From positions 1,182,501-1,195,000 of the forward strand of contig WPIO01000019.1 of NCBI GenBank assembly GCA_009760855.2: a stretch of DNA of 12,500 nt, in the 5' to 3' direction. Shown here in pieces: positions 1 through 7,426 of the stretch; position 1 is the stretch's first letter, and each line of letters begins with the position of its first letter. The stretch comes from Cristatella mucedo (Eukaryota; Bryozoa; Phylactolaemata; Cristatellidae). Both the position numbers and the translations under genes were made by a program. The notes below the pieces were generated by a model. The model had not been told where the DNA came from. It did no database searches and was given only the letters and a program-made list of their open reading frames with translations.

Positions 1-890
1 GCCGGTTTAGACACCCCAGCTATCTGTCCATGCCACTGCCCACTGTCTGCAGCCTCGACAACACACAGGGGAGCAATTTCCAGTGACACTCAACTTGTGG
101 CCATGCTGGGGAGTACCGAGGCGTGATAAATGATCCGTGCTGGCTCTGAATGTATGTGGGTTAATTGACTGAGCGTCACACCATCCTAGGTGTCTGCTAC
201 AGTACAATTGTTCATGCATGTAAGCACGGAAGAGACTGCTAGTGACACTGCCAGCCCACAGGTGCAGAGTCTCTCGGTAGAAGCTTACACTGATGATTGG
301 CGCTTGCAAGAATGAGTTGAGAGGACTATTGTCATCTCTTCGTGGCTTTTGATCTAGCATCTTACACCCTGGTGTACCTCGGGAAAAGATGCTACACTAG
401 AATAACTTGGGACCTGCATGCACAAATGTATGGCTAAATCCACTGTCGAGACATTTGTAGCTAATGGATTTCTCTGGAGCCCGACCTCAGTGCGGCTTTC
501 TTTAAAGTGAACACACGACAGTCTAGAAACGTAGGCCCATAGTCTAATGGCCCACCGTTTTGCCCGGTTTCAGCAAGTGAAACAGGGCAAAGAAACGCAA
601 GACAAGGAATAAATGCTACAAGACAATGCAAGCTGTACCATACATGGTTTACTGCACATCAGTATGTCTGCATTCGGAGCAATGGATATGGGTAGCAGAC
701 TCAGATGCGACATGATACCTACTTTACTGGTCACTCGATGCTGTTCTCATTGATCAGACTGCCTCGATCGTTCCAAGACAGTAGGCACATATGTAAATAA
801 TGACAAACTATTCATACCAAAGACAGATTGCGCTAGAGTGGCTGGGAAAGTGATTGAATTGGTCTCAGAAGGGATGAAAAAGAAATCTAA
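1..890. other. Unique non-coding sequence
   Basis: I see no recognisable gene here. The minus-strand open frame over 7-360 (117 codons) has no motif, signal or composition that suggests a real protein. The only structured element is the hairpin at 559-591, listed separately. The stretch could hold introns or regulatory DNA of a gene outside the window, but nothing in the sequence shows it. Confidence 0.6.
559..591. repeat. Imperfect inverted repeat, 14-bp arms
   Basis: The arms 559-572 (TTTGCCCGGTTTCA) and 578-591 (TGAAACAGGGCAAA) are reverse complements at 13 of 14 positions and enclose a 5-base loop, GCAAG. Beyond the arms the pairing stops at once. It is too short for a typical animal microRNA precursor and has no T-run behind it. 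It may be the relic of a small foldback element or a protein-binding dyad. The function is unknown. Confidence 0.7.
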
Positions 891-894
891 TTGA

Positions 895-1029
895 TAGAGA
901 CAGAGACAGAGACAGACAGACAGAGACAGAGACAGACAGAGAGACAGACAGAGACAGAGACAGACAGAGAGAGACACAGAGACACAGAGACAGACAGAGA
1001 GAGACAGAGATACAGAGAGACAGAGACAA

Positions 1030-1062
<33 letters not shown>

Positions 1063-1118
1063 CAAAGAGAGACAGAGACAAAGAGAGAGAGAGGGACACA
1101 GACAGAGACAAAGAGAGA

Positions 1119-1194
<76 letters not shown>

Positions 1195-1234
1195 CACAGA
1201 GAGAGACAGAGACAGGCAGGCAGAGAGACAGACA
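895..1234. repeat. Compound GA / GACA microsatellite
   Basis: About 340 bp consist almost only of G and A with scattered C, built from GAGACA, GACA and GA units. The core 1132-1186 is a pure AG run of about 27 units; both sides are interrupted. All three frames on each strand stay open through it, which creates spurious low-complexity frames rich in R, E, T, Q and D on the plus strand and in S, L, V and C on the minus strand. These are not genes. The pure core within an interrupted surround suggests a locus that is still expanding. Confidence 0.97.
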
Positions 1235-1236
1235 CA

Positions 1237-2170
1237 ATTCAACAAAAGGCAGACATTGCCTATTGACATCAAAGGTTGATCAGCATGGTTACATTGACGA
1301 ATTGACTGCTGGTTGCATGACATGCTATGCTCTACGTCTCCCACCACCAGGCAAAAGCTGTGGCAGTTACTCTCGGCTTAATGTCACTCTACTTTCTCAC
1401 ACCAATGCCAGCTGGTTCACTGAAAAGACTTACGACGACGCGAGATGCACGATTCAATTGCTAAGAACTCGCGACAATATTACTGAACGTGCAATACTAA
1501 CAATGTATCAGCATTAGGCAGGCGGCCAATGCAGAAGGTTGTACGCAGATGCTACGAATAACATGCCGGGATTACTATTACTGCAGTATAAAGGTTTTAT
1601 CTTCTTGAGATCTTCCTTTAGCTCACCCCCAGCTTGCACTGCTGCTCAGTGCCGACAGCAATGTCGCTTACTCAGTGAAAAAAGTAAAGGAGTTCTCAGC
1701 AAAGTTCTCAGTTCTCAGTTCTCAGCAAACAAATGTCGGCATTTTCTGTCGATGTTCCCACTTTGGCAACATCTGCAGAGTCAAGTCATTGGCAGTATTG
1801 ACTCTGCTCTTTGTCCTGCCCACAAAAGCTTAAAACATTGCATTTTCGACCCTAGAGATGGATTGGAATCACTCTGGAAATTCATTTAGCAATAAGCCTT
1901 GGTGAAAGATCGAGGATTGTTTGAAAATGATTATGATTCTCAAGCGCCACTACTAGAGATCTACCAGTCAATTCCTGTGCCTAAACATAACTACACCATT
2001 GCTCTACCATTATATGTGCAGCTAACCCAGATAGGAAAGTCAAAGTAAAAAAAACCAGATTACTGTGAAGTAGGTATTGCTTCTTTCTGCATACCTGCCG
2101 ATATAGCTGCAACATCCGACAGACACGGTTAGAGGTCCTTGTTATAAACGACTTTTCCGAACACACCAAA
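1237..2170. other. Unique non-coding sequence with a short GTTCTCA repeat
   Basis: No gene is recognised. The plus-strand frame that leaves the microsatellite stays open to 1517, and another runs 1539-1889 (116 codons). Neither shows a known domain or an obvious splice-bounded exon, so I treat both as chance frames. The only repeat is the GTTCTCA cluster at 1692-1729. Confidence 0.55.
1692..1729. repeat. Short tandem repeat GTTCTCA
   Basis: GTTCTCA occurs at 1692-1698 and then three times in tandem at 1704-1724. The longer word GTTCTCAGCAAA is present at both ends (1692-1703 and 1718-1729). This fits a small replication-slippage expansion. No function can be assigned. Confidence 0.85.
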
Positions 2171-2173
2171 GTG

Positions 2174-2225
2174 TTCTGCCAGTAAAGTAGTTTTCTTTTC
2201 TTTTCTTTTTATATTTCTGCCAGTA
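2174..2225. repeat. 11-bp direct repeats around a (TTTTC)n tract
   Basis: TTCTGCCAGTA occurs at 2174-2184 and again at 2215-2225. Between them lies a 30-base T-rich segment containing three TTTTC units (about 2191-2205). Read on the minus strand the insert is A-rich. It could be a severely 5'-truncated retroposed tail with its target-site duplication. A local duplication that grew by slippage is the alternative. Confidence 0.6.
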
Positions 2226-2754
2226 TTCTAGCGCATGACTTGATCATCTTGCTGCCGATTCCAGGGAATTCAGAGACCTTTGCCAGAGCAAAGTACAAAG
2301 GTTTAGTGGGGAATATGCCTTCACATTTTTTTCTCCGTGGACAGTAGTGATCTGATGCAGCAAGAGCATAGCGAGCGATATGGTTAGCCATGGAAAGTAG
2401 CAACAGTAGCTGTTACTGAAAGCCTCTTGATCTGCAATATACACTGACTAGCCAAAAATCAGACCAATCCGTACAGATTTCATCATTCTAAGAGACATGG
2501 GGTCTCTGTTCCGAATATTTCTCCAACCCGAGGTCCCAGAAAAAGTATGTAGTCCGATCTCAATGTGTTGAAGTGGTAAGACACTCACTAAGAGGCTTAA
2601 CAAAATTTAGGTACAGATGACGAATGCCCGTATAAATTCATAATGGGTACTGCCATAAATGTTCGTTCCACGAGTTTTGTAAACCAAATCCAAATAAGCA
2701 TAATTGTATCTTGGGAATGATTGAACTTTGATGTAGTTTACGAAATCCACTGTT
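2226..2754. other. Unique non-coding sequence
   Basis: No gene, repeat or RNA is recognised. Short minus-strand frames at 2209-2444 overlap each other in different frames and look random. The part near 2750 may already belong to the LINE fragment that follows, but sequence similarity cannot be judged by eye that far upstream. Confidence 0.5.
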
Positions 2755-2815
2755 CAGCAGGTTCTACGAATTAGAGATAAAGAGAAAACCGTGAAACAGA
2801 TATGGGGTTCTTTGA

Positions 2816-2989
2816 TTCAAGTCTCCCGGTGAAAGCCTTAAATCCTTTGGAGACCGTGCATTTAGTTCGTATGCTCCCACAGCCTGGAACTCCCTCCCGA
2901 CCTGCATCAGAACATCCCCTGACCTGACCACATTTAAAAGGAACTTAAAAACACACCTATTTAGGACAGCATTTAGTGGGTCCCTGTGA
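2816..2989 (+). pseudogene. C-terminal remnant of LINE ORF2 (reverse transcriptase)
   Basis: The 57-codon plus-strand frame ends with GDRAFSSYAPTAWNSLP, then a short linker and TTFKRNLKTHLFRTAF before the stop. The pattern 'GDRAFS..AP..WNSLP' followed by 'FK..LKTHLF' is the hallmark C-terminus of CR1/L2-like LINE polyproteins. In an intact element this protein carries an apurinic endonuclease and a reverse transcriptase for target-primed reverse transcription; both catalytic domains are missing here. A stop codon (2813-2815) closes the frame just upstream. The likely earlier residues (SLIQVSR at about 2810-2830) lie in another frame, so a small indel near 2828-2836 has broken the reading frame. 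It is a dead copy. Confidence 0.88.
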
Positions 2990-3012
2990 TTCGTCCTTGA
3001 TGTGCTTATGCG

Positions 3013-3087
3013 TGCTGACACTGTTCATGCTGCCACTAACCACATTTGCATGCTGACCCTGTGCATGTCACCCCTAACCATATTATT
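3013..3087 (+). repeat. 38-bp imperfect tandem duplication in the LINE 3' UTR
   Basis: The segment starting TGCTGACACTG at 3013 is followed by a second version starting TGCTGACCCTG at 3051. Both continue through a CATG, a CACC- or CCAC-type stretch and CTAACCA before ATATT or ACATT. The period is 38 bp with several substitutions and one small gap. It lies between the stop codon and the terminal hairpin. Confidence 0.75.
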
Positions 3088-3160
3088 AATTTTGTTGGTT
3101 TTTCAAGCATGATTTTACTTACCATTCAACTGCATTTCACTTTGCAGCAAATTTAAAGTG

Positions 3161-3187
3161 CCTAGAGAGAGATTAAGTTCTCTGAGG
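3161..3187 (+). other. Terminal hairpin of the LINE 3' end
   Basis: CCTAGAGA (3161-3168) can pair with TCTCTGAGG (about 3179-3187), with one bulged base, enclosing an AT-rich loop. LINEs of the stringent type carry a short 3' stem that their reverse transcriptase recognises. The position just before the (ATT)n tail fits that role, but the role itself is inferred. Confidence 0.55.
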
Positions 3188-3203
3188 GCGCTTTATCAAG
3201 TGA

Positions 3204-3225
3204 ATTATTATTATTATTATTATTA
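3204..3225 (+). repeat. (ATT)7 tail of the LINE
   Basis: Seven ATT units directly follow the LINE 3' end (GGGCGCTTTATCAAGTGA). Short tandem tails of this kind replace poly(A) in the CR1/L2 group. The repeat is uninterrupted. Confidence 0.9.
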
Positions 3226-3229
3226 AAGC

Positions 3230-3796
3230 AATGCTATCAGCAGATCGATAGTAGGGCAAGATGGTAACTAGACCAAAACTCACCATCTCTGCTTATCTGT
3301 AGAACTTGCTGCAAAACTAGCTTGATTATTTAGAATTCTGCCACGACTCTGGAGTAGGCATTCATTAGCGTTTGACTTCACTGTCTAACGTGAGAGTAAT
3401 GCGGAGCAATCTTGTATCAGTGCGAATACCTGCACACAATATGCCCAAGGAAAATCACCAAGTCTGGTGATTCCTGGCGGTGCACCCTGTTGTGCCAAAC
3501 TATATCTGATGAGCTGCTACAATAAGAAATTGCCGGGACACCAAGAGCTGTGAATACACTTGTCGGTCTCATTATCACTGACACGCTGTTTCTTTTCGGG
3601 ATTGCTTCCAACTTCGGCTGCCTTATTTGCATGCACAGGAAAACGAGCACCGCTTGCAAGGCAGAGTATTTCCATCGAGCCCGCCTGGCAACTGGTGGCA
3701 TTTGAAGCATCAAGTAACTGCAAATTGAGAAAATTGGGATCGGTGAATAATGAGCGACTCAATTTAGATACATTGCATTATAGTAAGTCAACGAGT
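3230..3796. other. Unique non-coding sequence
   Basis: Open frames on both strands overlap here (3417-3713 and 3517-3762 minus, 3560-3835 plus). None shows a recognisable domain, and they exclude one another. I see no repeat or RNA gene. An octamer-like ATTTGCAT lies at 3625-3632, but an 8-mer is expected by chance in a window of this size. Confidence 0.5.
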
Positions 3797-3960
3797 GCTC
3801 ACCGAGCAGCAGCAGCAGAGCTTGAGCAAGGCTGACCAAGCTTTGGCGGGCTAAACGCATCAAGATATTAGGTAATGCTGAGCCGACCGGCGTATGCTGC
3901 CGGACGAGGCTGAGCAAGAGCTCGTCACTCTTGCTCCGACTGCTGCTTTGGCGAGCTTTT
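3797..3960. repeat. Fold-back region with nested inverted repeats
   Basis: GCTCACCGAGCAGCAG at 3797-3812 is nearly the reverse complement of 3940-3956 (one bulge, two non-Watson-Crick positions). Inside it, GAGCAAG occurs at 3824-3830 and 3912-3918, and its reverse complement CTTGCTC at 3930-3936. The local hairpin GAGCAAGAG / CTCTTGCTC (3912-3920 and 3928-3936) has nine perfect pairs and a 7-base loop, so two alternative folds compete. No known element is recognised. Confidence 0.6.
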
Positions 3961-3981
3961 CTCGCACGGAGCGTGGCCCGT

Positions 3982-4018
3982 GTCAAGGCAAGTCAAGGCA
4001 GCACGAAGCAACACGAAG
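3982..4018. repeat. Short tandem duplications GTCAAGGCA and CACGAAG
   Basis: GTCAAGGCA occurs twice within about 20 bases, followed by two close copies of the GCACGAAG / ACACGAAG word. These look like small slippage events next to the fold-back region. No function is apparent. Confidence 0.6.
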
Positions 4019-4029
4019 TTGAGACTGCT

Positions 4030-4446
4030 GGAGGCTGTTTGCTGTGCCAAAGCAGCACTCGAATTCTGGCCGGCGATGCTTTGCCCATAGAATGCCTAGC
4101 TAGCTAGACCCTTCCCTTGTTTATCTGACACCATTGTGGAGAGGCTCTGCTCAAATCACCTCCTCCTAACATTTCAAGGCACTGCAACAAAGCAGGTCAT
4201 ACAACTGATTGTATTTTAGGTTATACGTACCACGTTTTCTGTCGTTTAAAGTCCTGCGGCTCCACAGTGCACAGTCTCCGAGTGCACAGTACGAAATGCC
4301 AAAAGGGCCACATGCAGTGAATTAAGCAAACGGAGCATCCTTCTCATGGAATCGACTGGCTCTCTTTCGAAAAAGAAACAATAACTCGTTTGCCAGACAA
4401 CTTGCTTGAATACCCGGCTCTCTGCAAGTCTGTGATTCTGTTTCTT
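4030..4446. other. Unique non-coding sequence
   Basis: No gene is recognised. The stretch contains a CTAGCTAGCTAG palindrome at 4096-4107 and a weak 70-codon minus-strand frame (4246-4458) with no domain. Nothing else stands out. Confidence 0.5.
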
Positions 4447-4458
4447 ATGCATATGCAT
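4447..4458. promoter_or_regulatory. Perfect palindrome matching the POU-dimer 'MORE' site
   Basis: ATGCATATGCAT is a perfect 12-bp palindrome. It is identical to the MORE element, on which two POU-domain proteins such as Oct-1 bind as a dimer in vertebrates. It lies 14 bp upstream of the tRNA-like head of the degraded SINE at 4473. Whether it is bound here is unknown, and a chance palindrome cannot be excluded. Confidence 0.35.
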
Positions 4459-4472
4459 ATTTTGGTGAGCCG

Positions 4473-4575
4473 TGATGGCACACTAGGTAAGGTGGTTGCT
4501 CTTTACGACCTTGGTCCCGAGGTCGCGAAGAATCTGGAATTGCAAGCAGCTAAGACTCCTTTCGCCGTGCTGTCT
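4473..4575 (+). mobile_element. Degraded tRNA-derived SINE, head and part of body
   Basis: The first 55 bases (TGATGGCACACTAGGTAAGG, then a GACCTTGG TC CCGAGGTC fold) match the heads of the copies at 9497 and 10139 with only a few changes. The A box TGGCACACTAGG is intact. After the anticodon-like hairpin the match falls off: the B box is altered to something like GAAGAATCT. A weak match to the bodies of the minus-strand copies (TTGCA-GCAG, CTCCTTT, CGCC) continues to about 4575. The element is truncated or badly decayed at its 3' end and probably cannot be transcribed by RNA polymerase III. Confidence 0.65.
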
Positions 4576-5235
4576 ACCCCATACTCCATCGTCTCAGCTC
4601 CAAGCGAGCTTTTCCTGTGGCTGCCGTCGGTCTTCCGAGGGTAGCTGCAGATACATGGACACCTGCAGAGTGTTGATCGCCGGTCTCTACGAATCCACGG
4701 CTGTGCTGCTCTATTGGCTGCATTGCCTATTAGTCCATCTACATATATATCTCTGATCCTTCTTTTTCTACACATCTAACGGAGTTTATCTCTTGGCACA
4801 TTTGTCTGCCTGCTTCAGTCACCGTTCTTTGTCGGTCTACGCTCTCTCTACTGTCTCTCGGCGATTCTCAGCTATAAAAGTGAGGACCACTCTTGTTTCT
4901 CACTAATCGGCTATCTTTTCCTTTGCTATCTATCATTAGGTCAGGGTAGAGCTGTACCTATTGCTGTATCTATTGCTCTACCAGTTGCCTTTCAGCTTGC
5001 AGCTACTCGAAGTGATAGTGATTGAAGATAAAATACCGGCCTACAATTGTCCTGCTGACAATGGCAATAACAAGCATCTACCTACAAGAGAGCAAAAAGA
5101 AGAACAAAAGAGCTTCATTTCCTCGAGCACTGACTGATGCTGGCATACGATAAGCCACCATGTGCTGGCACTATCTCTCTTAAATATCACTGGGCAAAGG
5201 GATAAAGTGTGCTCGAGCATCGGCCCCAAGCCAGT
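4576..5235. other. Non-coding stretch with a pyrimidine-rich, TATA-containing segment
   Basis: Frames on both strands (plus 4390-4644 and 4496-4756, minus 4503-4775) overlap and carry no known domain. From about 4760 to 4960 the plus strand is rich in C and T, with a TATA box at 4873-4880. The later part, near 5030-5090, ends in TACCGGCCTACA followed by ordinary sequence. No gene is identified. Confidence 0.45.
4873..4880 (+). promoter_or_regulatory. Candidate TATA box of a core promoter
   Basis: TATAAAAG is a perfect TATA box in a pyrimidine-rich setting. About 30 bases downstream TTCTCACTAA resembles an initiator (YYANWYY or TCAKTY type). Further down, GAAGATAAAATACCGG (about 5024-5039) resembles a polyadenylation-type AATAAA site before a CCGGCCTACA end. 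That arrangement is also found in long terminal repeats of retrotransposons, but no matching TG start with target-site duplication was found. It could be a pol II start site, an LTR relic or chance. Confidence 0.3.
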
Positions 5236-5245
5236 GGGGGGGGGG
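5236..5245. repeat. G10 homopolymer
   Basis: Ten consecutive G residues. Such runs are prone to slippage and to assembly or read errors, so the exact length is uncertain. Confidence 0.9.
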
Positions 5246-6140
5246 CATCAGCTCTGATGCCTCTGTCGCTGCCTCTTGTCGCTTGCTTGCAGGTACCAAT
5301 TAATAGAATAGCACCTGCTGTCAATAGGGTGGAGATGCTTGTTTGTTCTTAGCGATTCTAGCTGGTCAAAGAAAAAAGAAACAGTTTTCTCTGACCATCT
5401 TCGGCAGCTGATCAAAGTGCAAAAGGAGGACTCTCAGCCAATCTGAGCCCCGAAAGCAGATTCAAAATGCCTGGGTCCCAGTGCTCAAGGCACACAAAGT
5501 ACACGACTGGCCGACCTGACCGATGAGTGGTGCTGCCACCATCTAGGATTAAGCAAGGAAGGGGCTAGACCGTGACCTTGTCAGGCACAGCCAATTGCAG
5601 GAAGGCTGGGGAGTTATGTGAGGCATCGCGGCCTGGCTTCCAGGCACACCCCTTGGCATCTGTCAAAGGGGGATCAGCCCCCACTTTCTCCTTTTCCCAC
5701 ACTTATGGCTGTGCCTGCTTTTAGGCCATGGAACAAATAACACCAAAGTTCCATAGAGCATTCGAGCGGTTGGCATCTTCTTCATTTAACCTATTCCCAA
5801 ATGTGGAGCAGCTGCTCACCTGAACAGACCTCTGTTGATCAGGCGAGACTGGAAAACCGTAATGCAGCTCGAATCTATGCAGCTCTCGACTTTTCACCTT
5901 TTATTTTGTTTACATATTTTCAGTGGCTATTAATTGCTTTATCTGTAGTCGAAATAAAATCAGGCTCTTGCAGCCAGCTTTACCTGGTAAATGGCAGAGC
6001 CCAGTGTCACTGCATGAAGAGAGTTAGGCAGTGGCACACCAGATCCCAAAAAATACAAATGACCTATTACAGCTATGTATACTGTGTGCTCATATAGAAA
6101 ATTGGCTATCTGCAATTGCATGCCTGCAGGGACGTGCATG
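5246..6140. other. Unique non-coding sequence with weak splice-like signals
   Basis: The stretch contains small hairpins (GCCTGG CTT CCAGGC at about 5631-5646 and GGGGG ATCAG CCCCC near 5668-5682). A good-looking splice acceptor (pyrimidine-rich run then TTTTCAG, ending 5923) and a donor (ATG|GTAAGTG at about 6140) would bound a 216-base segment. All three frames between them contain stops, so it is not an internal coding exon. A non-coding exon is possible but unsupported. Confidence 0.4.
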
Positions 6141-6144
6141 GTAA

Positions 6145-6164
6145 GTGTGTGTGTGTCTGTGTGT

Positions 6165-6226
<62 letters not shown>

Positions 6227-6262
6227 ACATGCACGCATCTGCGTCTGTGTGTGAGTGTTTGT
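6145..6262. repeat. (GT)n microsatellite
   Basis: The tract is mostly GT. The core 6170-6225 is a pure TG run of about 28 units; the 5' shoulder has two GTCT-type interruptions, and the 3' side decays through GCACATGCACGCATCTGCG. Alternating purine-pyrimidine DNA of this length can adopt the Z form under supercoiling. Valine-cysteine and histidine-threonine frames through it are spurious. Confidence 0.97.
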
Positions 6263-6365
6263 CAGCGTGCAAGCAAGTGCACTGTGGAAAAGTCGTACCG
6301 GTATCAAGCAATCGACAGCTGTAGGCCCTGATGCTGACGAATGTCTAGTATTTAGTTGTTCTGCC

Positions 6366-6367
6366 CT

Positions 6368-6401
<34 letters not shown>

Positions 6402-6530
6402 GAAAGGAACAGAGACAGAGGGAGACAGAGACAGAGAGAAAGGGAAGGGGAGGAGAGGATAGGAGAGCAAGAGGAGAACAAGAATTAACAGTAAAGAAAA
6501 GAAAGCAATAATGTAAGTAGGTGAAACAAT
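6366..6530. repeat. GACA repeat grading into a polypurine tract
   Basis: GAGAGAGACA is followed by six GACA units (about 6376-6400) and then an almost pure purine stretch (AGAGACAGAGGGAGACAG, GGGAAGGGGAGGAGAGG and so on) down to about 6480, staying A-rich to about 6530. Purine strand asymmetry is strong. It resembles the repeat at 895-1234 in unit but is shorter. Confidence 0.9.
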
Positions 6531-6540
6531 TTCAATGATA

Positions 6541-6635
6541 ACTTTCCTCTCCTCTTCACTCCTTTCCTGACCACTCACTAATTGTCTCCCTTTCTTTCCT
6601 CTCCTCGTTCCCCCTCTTCCCCTCACCTTTCCAAG
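6541..6635. repeat. Polypyrimidine tract
   Basis: About 95 bases are dominated by C and T (CTTTCCTCTCCTCTTCACTC, CCCTTTCTTTCC, CCCCCTCTTCCCCTC). It follows the purine tract at 6366-6530, so the strand bias flips within about 10 bases. The reverse complement is loosely similar to the purine tract, so intrastrand pairing or triplex DNA is possible. Confidence 0.85.
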
Positions 6636-6819
6636 GATCAATTTCTGCCAATCCTCCTTGCCACTTTCACTTTACTGCAGGTCAAATCTATCAAGCAGCT
6701 TTGAATGTGCGGCTTTTCGTCTAGCCAAGGCAGAAGCAATGCCGGGCCATAAACAGTAGATATTCGATCTTCGAGTTTGAGCTACAATTGCTGAACGCCA
6801 GCTTCAAAGTCACCACCCA
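6636..6819. other. Unique non-coding spacer
   Basis: No gene, repeat or signal was recognised between the polypyrimidine tract and the minisatellite. Confidence 0.5.
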
Positions 6820-6884
6820 GGCCCACATGAATTGCCCACATGAATGGCCCACATGAATGGCCCACATGAATGGCTCACATGAAT
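6820..6884. repeat. 13-bp minisatellite, five units
   Basis: The unit GGCCCACATGAAT is repeated five times without spacing (starts 6820, 6833, 6846, 6859, 6872). Units 2 and 5 differ by one base each (TGCCC and GGCTC). The unit length is not a multiple of three, so the array shifts frame and does not encode a peptide repeat. The array may vary in copy number between individuals. Confidence 0.95.
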
Positions 6885-7393
6885 GAGCAGTGCTAGTGCA
6901 AAGCTACATTTTCGTGGACTCCCTGCCATCCCAGAGCTTCCAAAGCTTTCGAGTGAGCTGCTATAATCGCGAGGTTTCTTGGGCTATACCATTTCATGAC
7001 TTGCAAGTTGTGAAGGGACCATCGGCTGCTGGGACAGTTGGCCTTCCAGCAGCTGCAAAAGATTTGCTTTATTTTCTCGAATCAAAAGCAACAGCTCACA
7101 GCCACCAAAACGTCAGTGACTTGTTTTATTTATTTCCTGTAGAGCAGTGGTACTTCTAGCACAAAAGGCACCTAAATCTTTGAACCAGCCATACTGCGTA
7201 GATTGTCTGCCCGATTGACGTCTGTTCCACTACACCTGCTGCTGCAGCAGCAGCTGCTGTGATTGTCACAGCTGGTATTACAGCCTGACTTGTGGAGTGC
7301 CACGTTTGCAGTACAAGTCATTAAGCTTGACACATTGAATTCGGTTTATTTTATCGACCATTACAGGTCATGCTATAGTATTCTTGTTAAATA
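6885..7393. other. Unique non-coding sequence
   Basis: A plus-strand frame covers 6890-7159 (89 codons) without a recognisable domain. Near 7236-7259 lies the palindrome CTGCTGCTGCAGCAGCAG followed by CTGCTG. It continues into a small hairpin CTGTGA TTG TCACAG. No gene was identified. Confidence 0.5.
7236..7259. repeat. CTG/CAG palindrome
   Basis: CTGCTGCTG followed directly by CAGCAGCAG forms an 18-bp perfect palindrome, with CTGCTG after it. Trinucleotide units reverse orientation at the centre, which could form a cruciform. It is too short to be an expanded triplet locus. Confidence 0.85.
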
Positions 7394-7426
7394 TAGTGGC
7401 TAACCATTAGACTAGGTTAGCCACTA
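7394..7426. repeat. Perfect 12-bp inverted repeat
   Basis: TAGTGGCTAACC (7394-7405) and GGTTAGCCACTA (7415-7426) are exact reverse complements around a 9-base loop, ATTAGACTA. No long T-run follows. It may be a minimal foldback element, a binding site for a dimeric protein or an RNA hairpin. No relative is seen elsewhere in the window. Confidence 0.85.

Larger units (their letters stand above)
2755..3226 (+). mobile_element. 5'-truncated CR1/L2-like non-LTR retrotransposon (LINE) 3' end
   Basis: This is the last part of a LINE: the C-terminal end of the reverse-transcriptase protein (stop at 2987-2989), a 3' UTR of about 210 bp, a terminal hairpin at 3161-3187 and an (ATT)n tail at 3204-3225. 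Loss of the 5' part by incomplete reverse transcription is the usual fate of such elements. The order of coding end, short UTR, small stem and short simple-repeat tail without poly(A) fits the CR1/L2/Rex group of the jockey superfamily. The upstream border is uncertain because similarity fades before about 2760, and I found no clear target-site duplication. Confidence 0.85.

Noticed and set aside
7-360. 117-codon minus-strand open frame
   Set aside because: No recognised motif and no supporting context; the length is near what chance gives in 12.5 kb on six frames.
747-1347. Serine-leucine-cysteine-rich minus-strand open frames
   Set aside because: They are reverse translations of the same microsatellite in different frames, with no signal of selection or known family.
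891-1517. 208-codon plus-strand open frame
   Set aside because: More than half is a translation of the GA/GACA microsatellite; the remaining residues show no domain. The frame is open because the repeat contains no stop codons.
2560-2620. tRNA-like AAGTGGTAAGACACTCACT stretch
   Set aside because: It looks like part of an A box, but no B box follows at a suitable distance and the body does not match the SINE family.
4096-4107. CTAGCTAGCTAG palindrome
   Set aside because: A short simple-repeat palindrome with no neighbouring structure.
5924-6140. Possible exon between TTTTCAG and ATG|GTAAGTG
   Set aside because: All three frames contain stops before the donor, so it cannot be an internal coding exon; two good splice-like words this close occur by chance.
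5960-6641. Minus-strand frames rich in His-Thr and Ser-Leu (173 and 98 codons) and Val-Cys plus-strand frame
   Set aside because: They read through the GT, GACA and polypyrimidine tracts.
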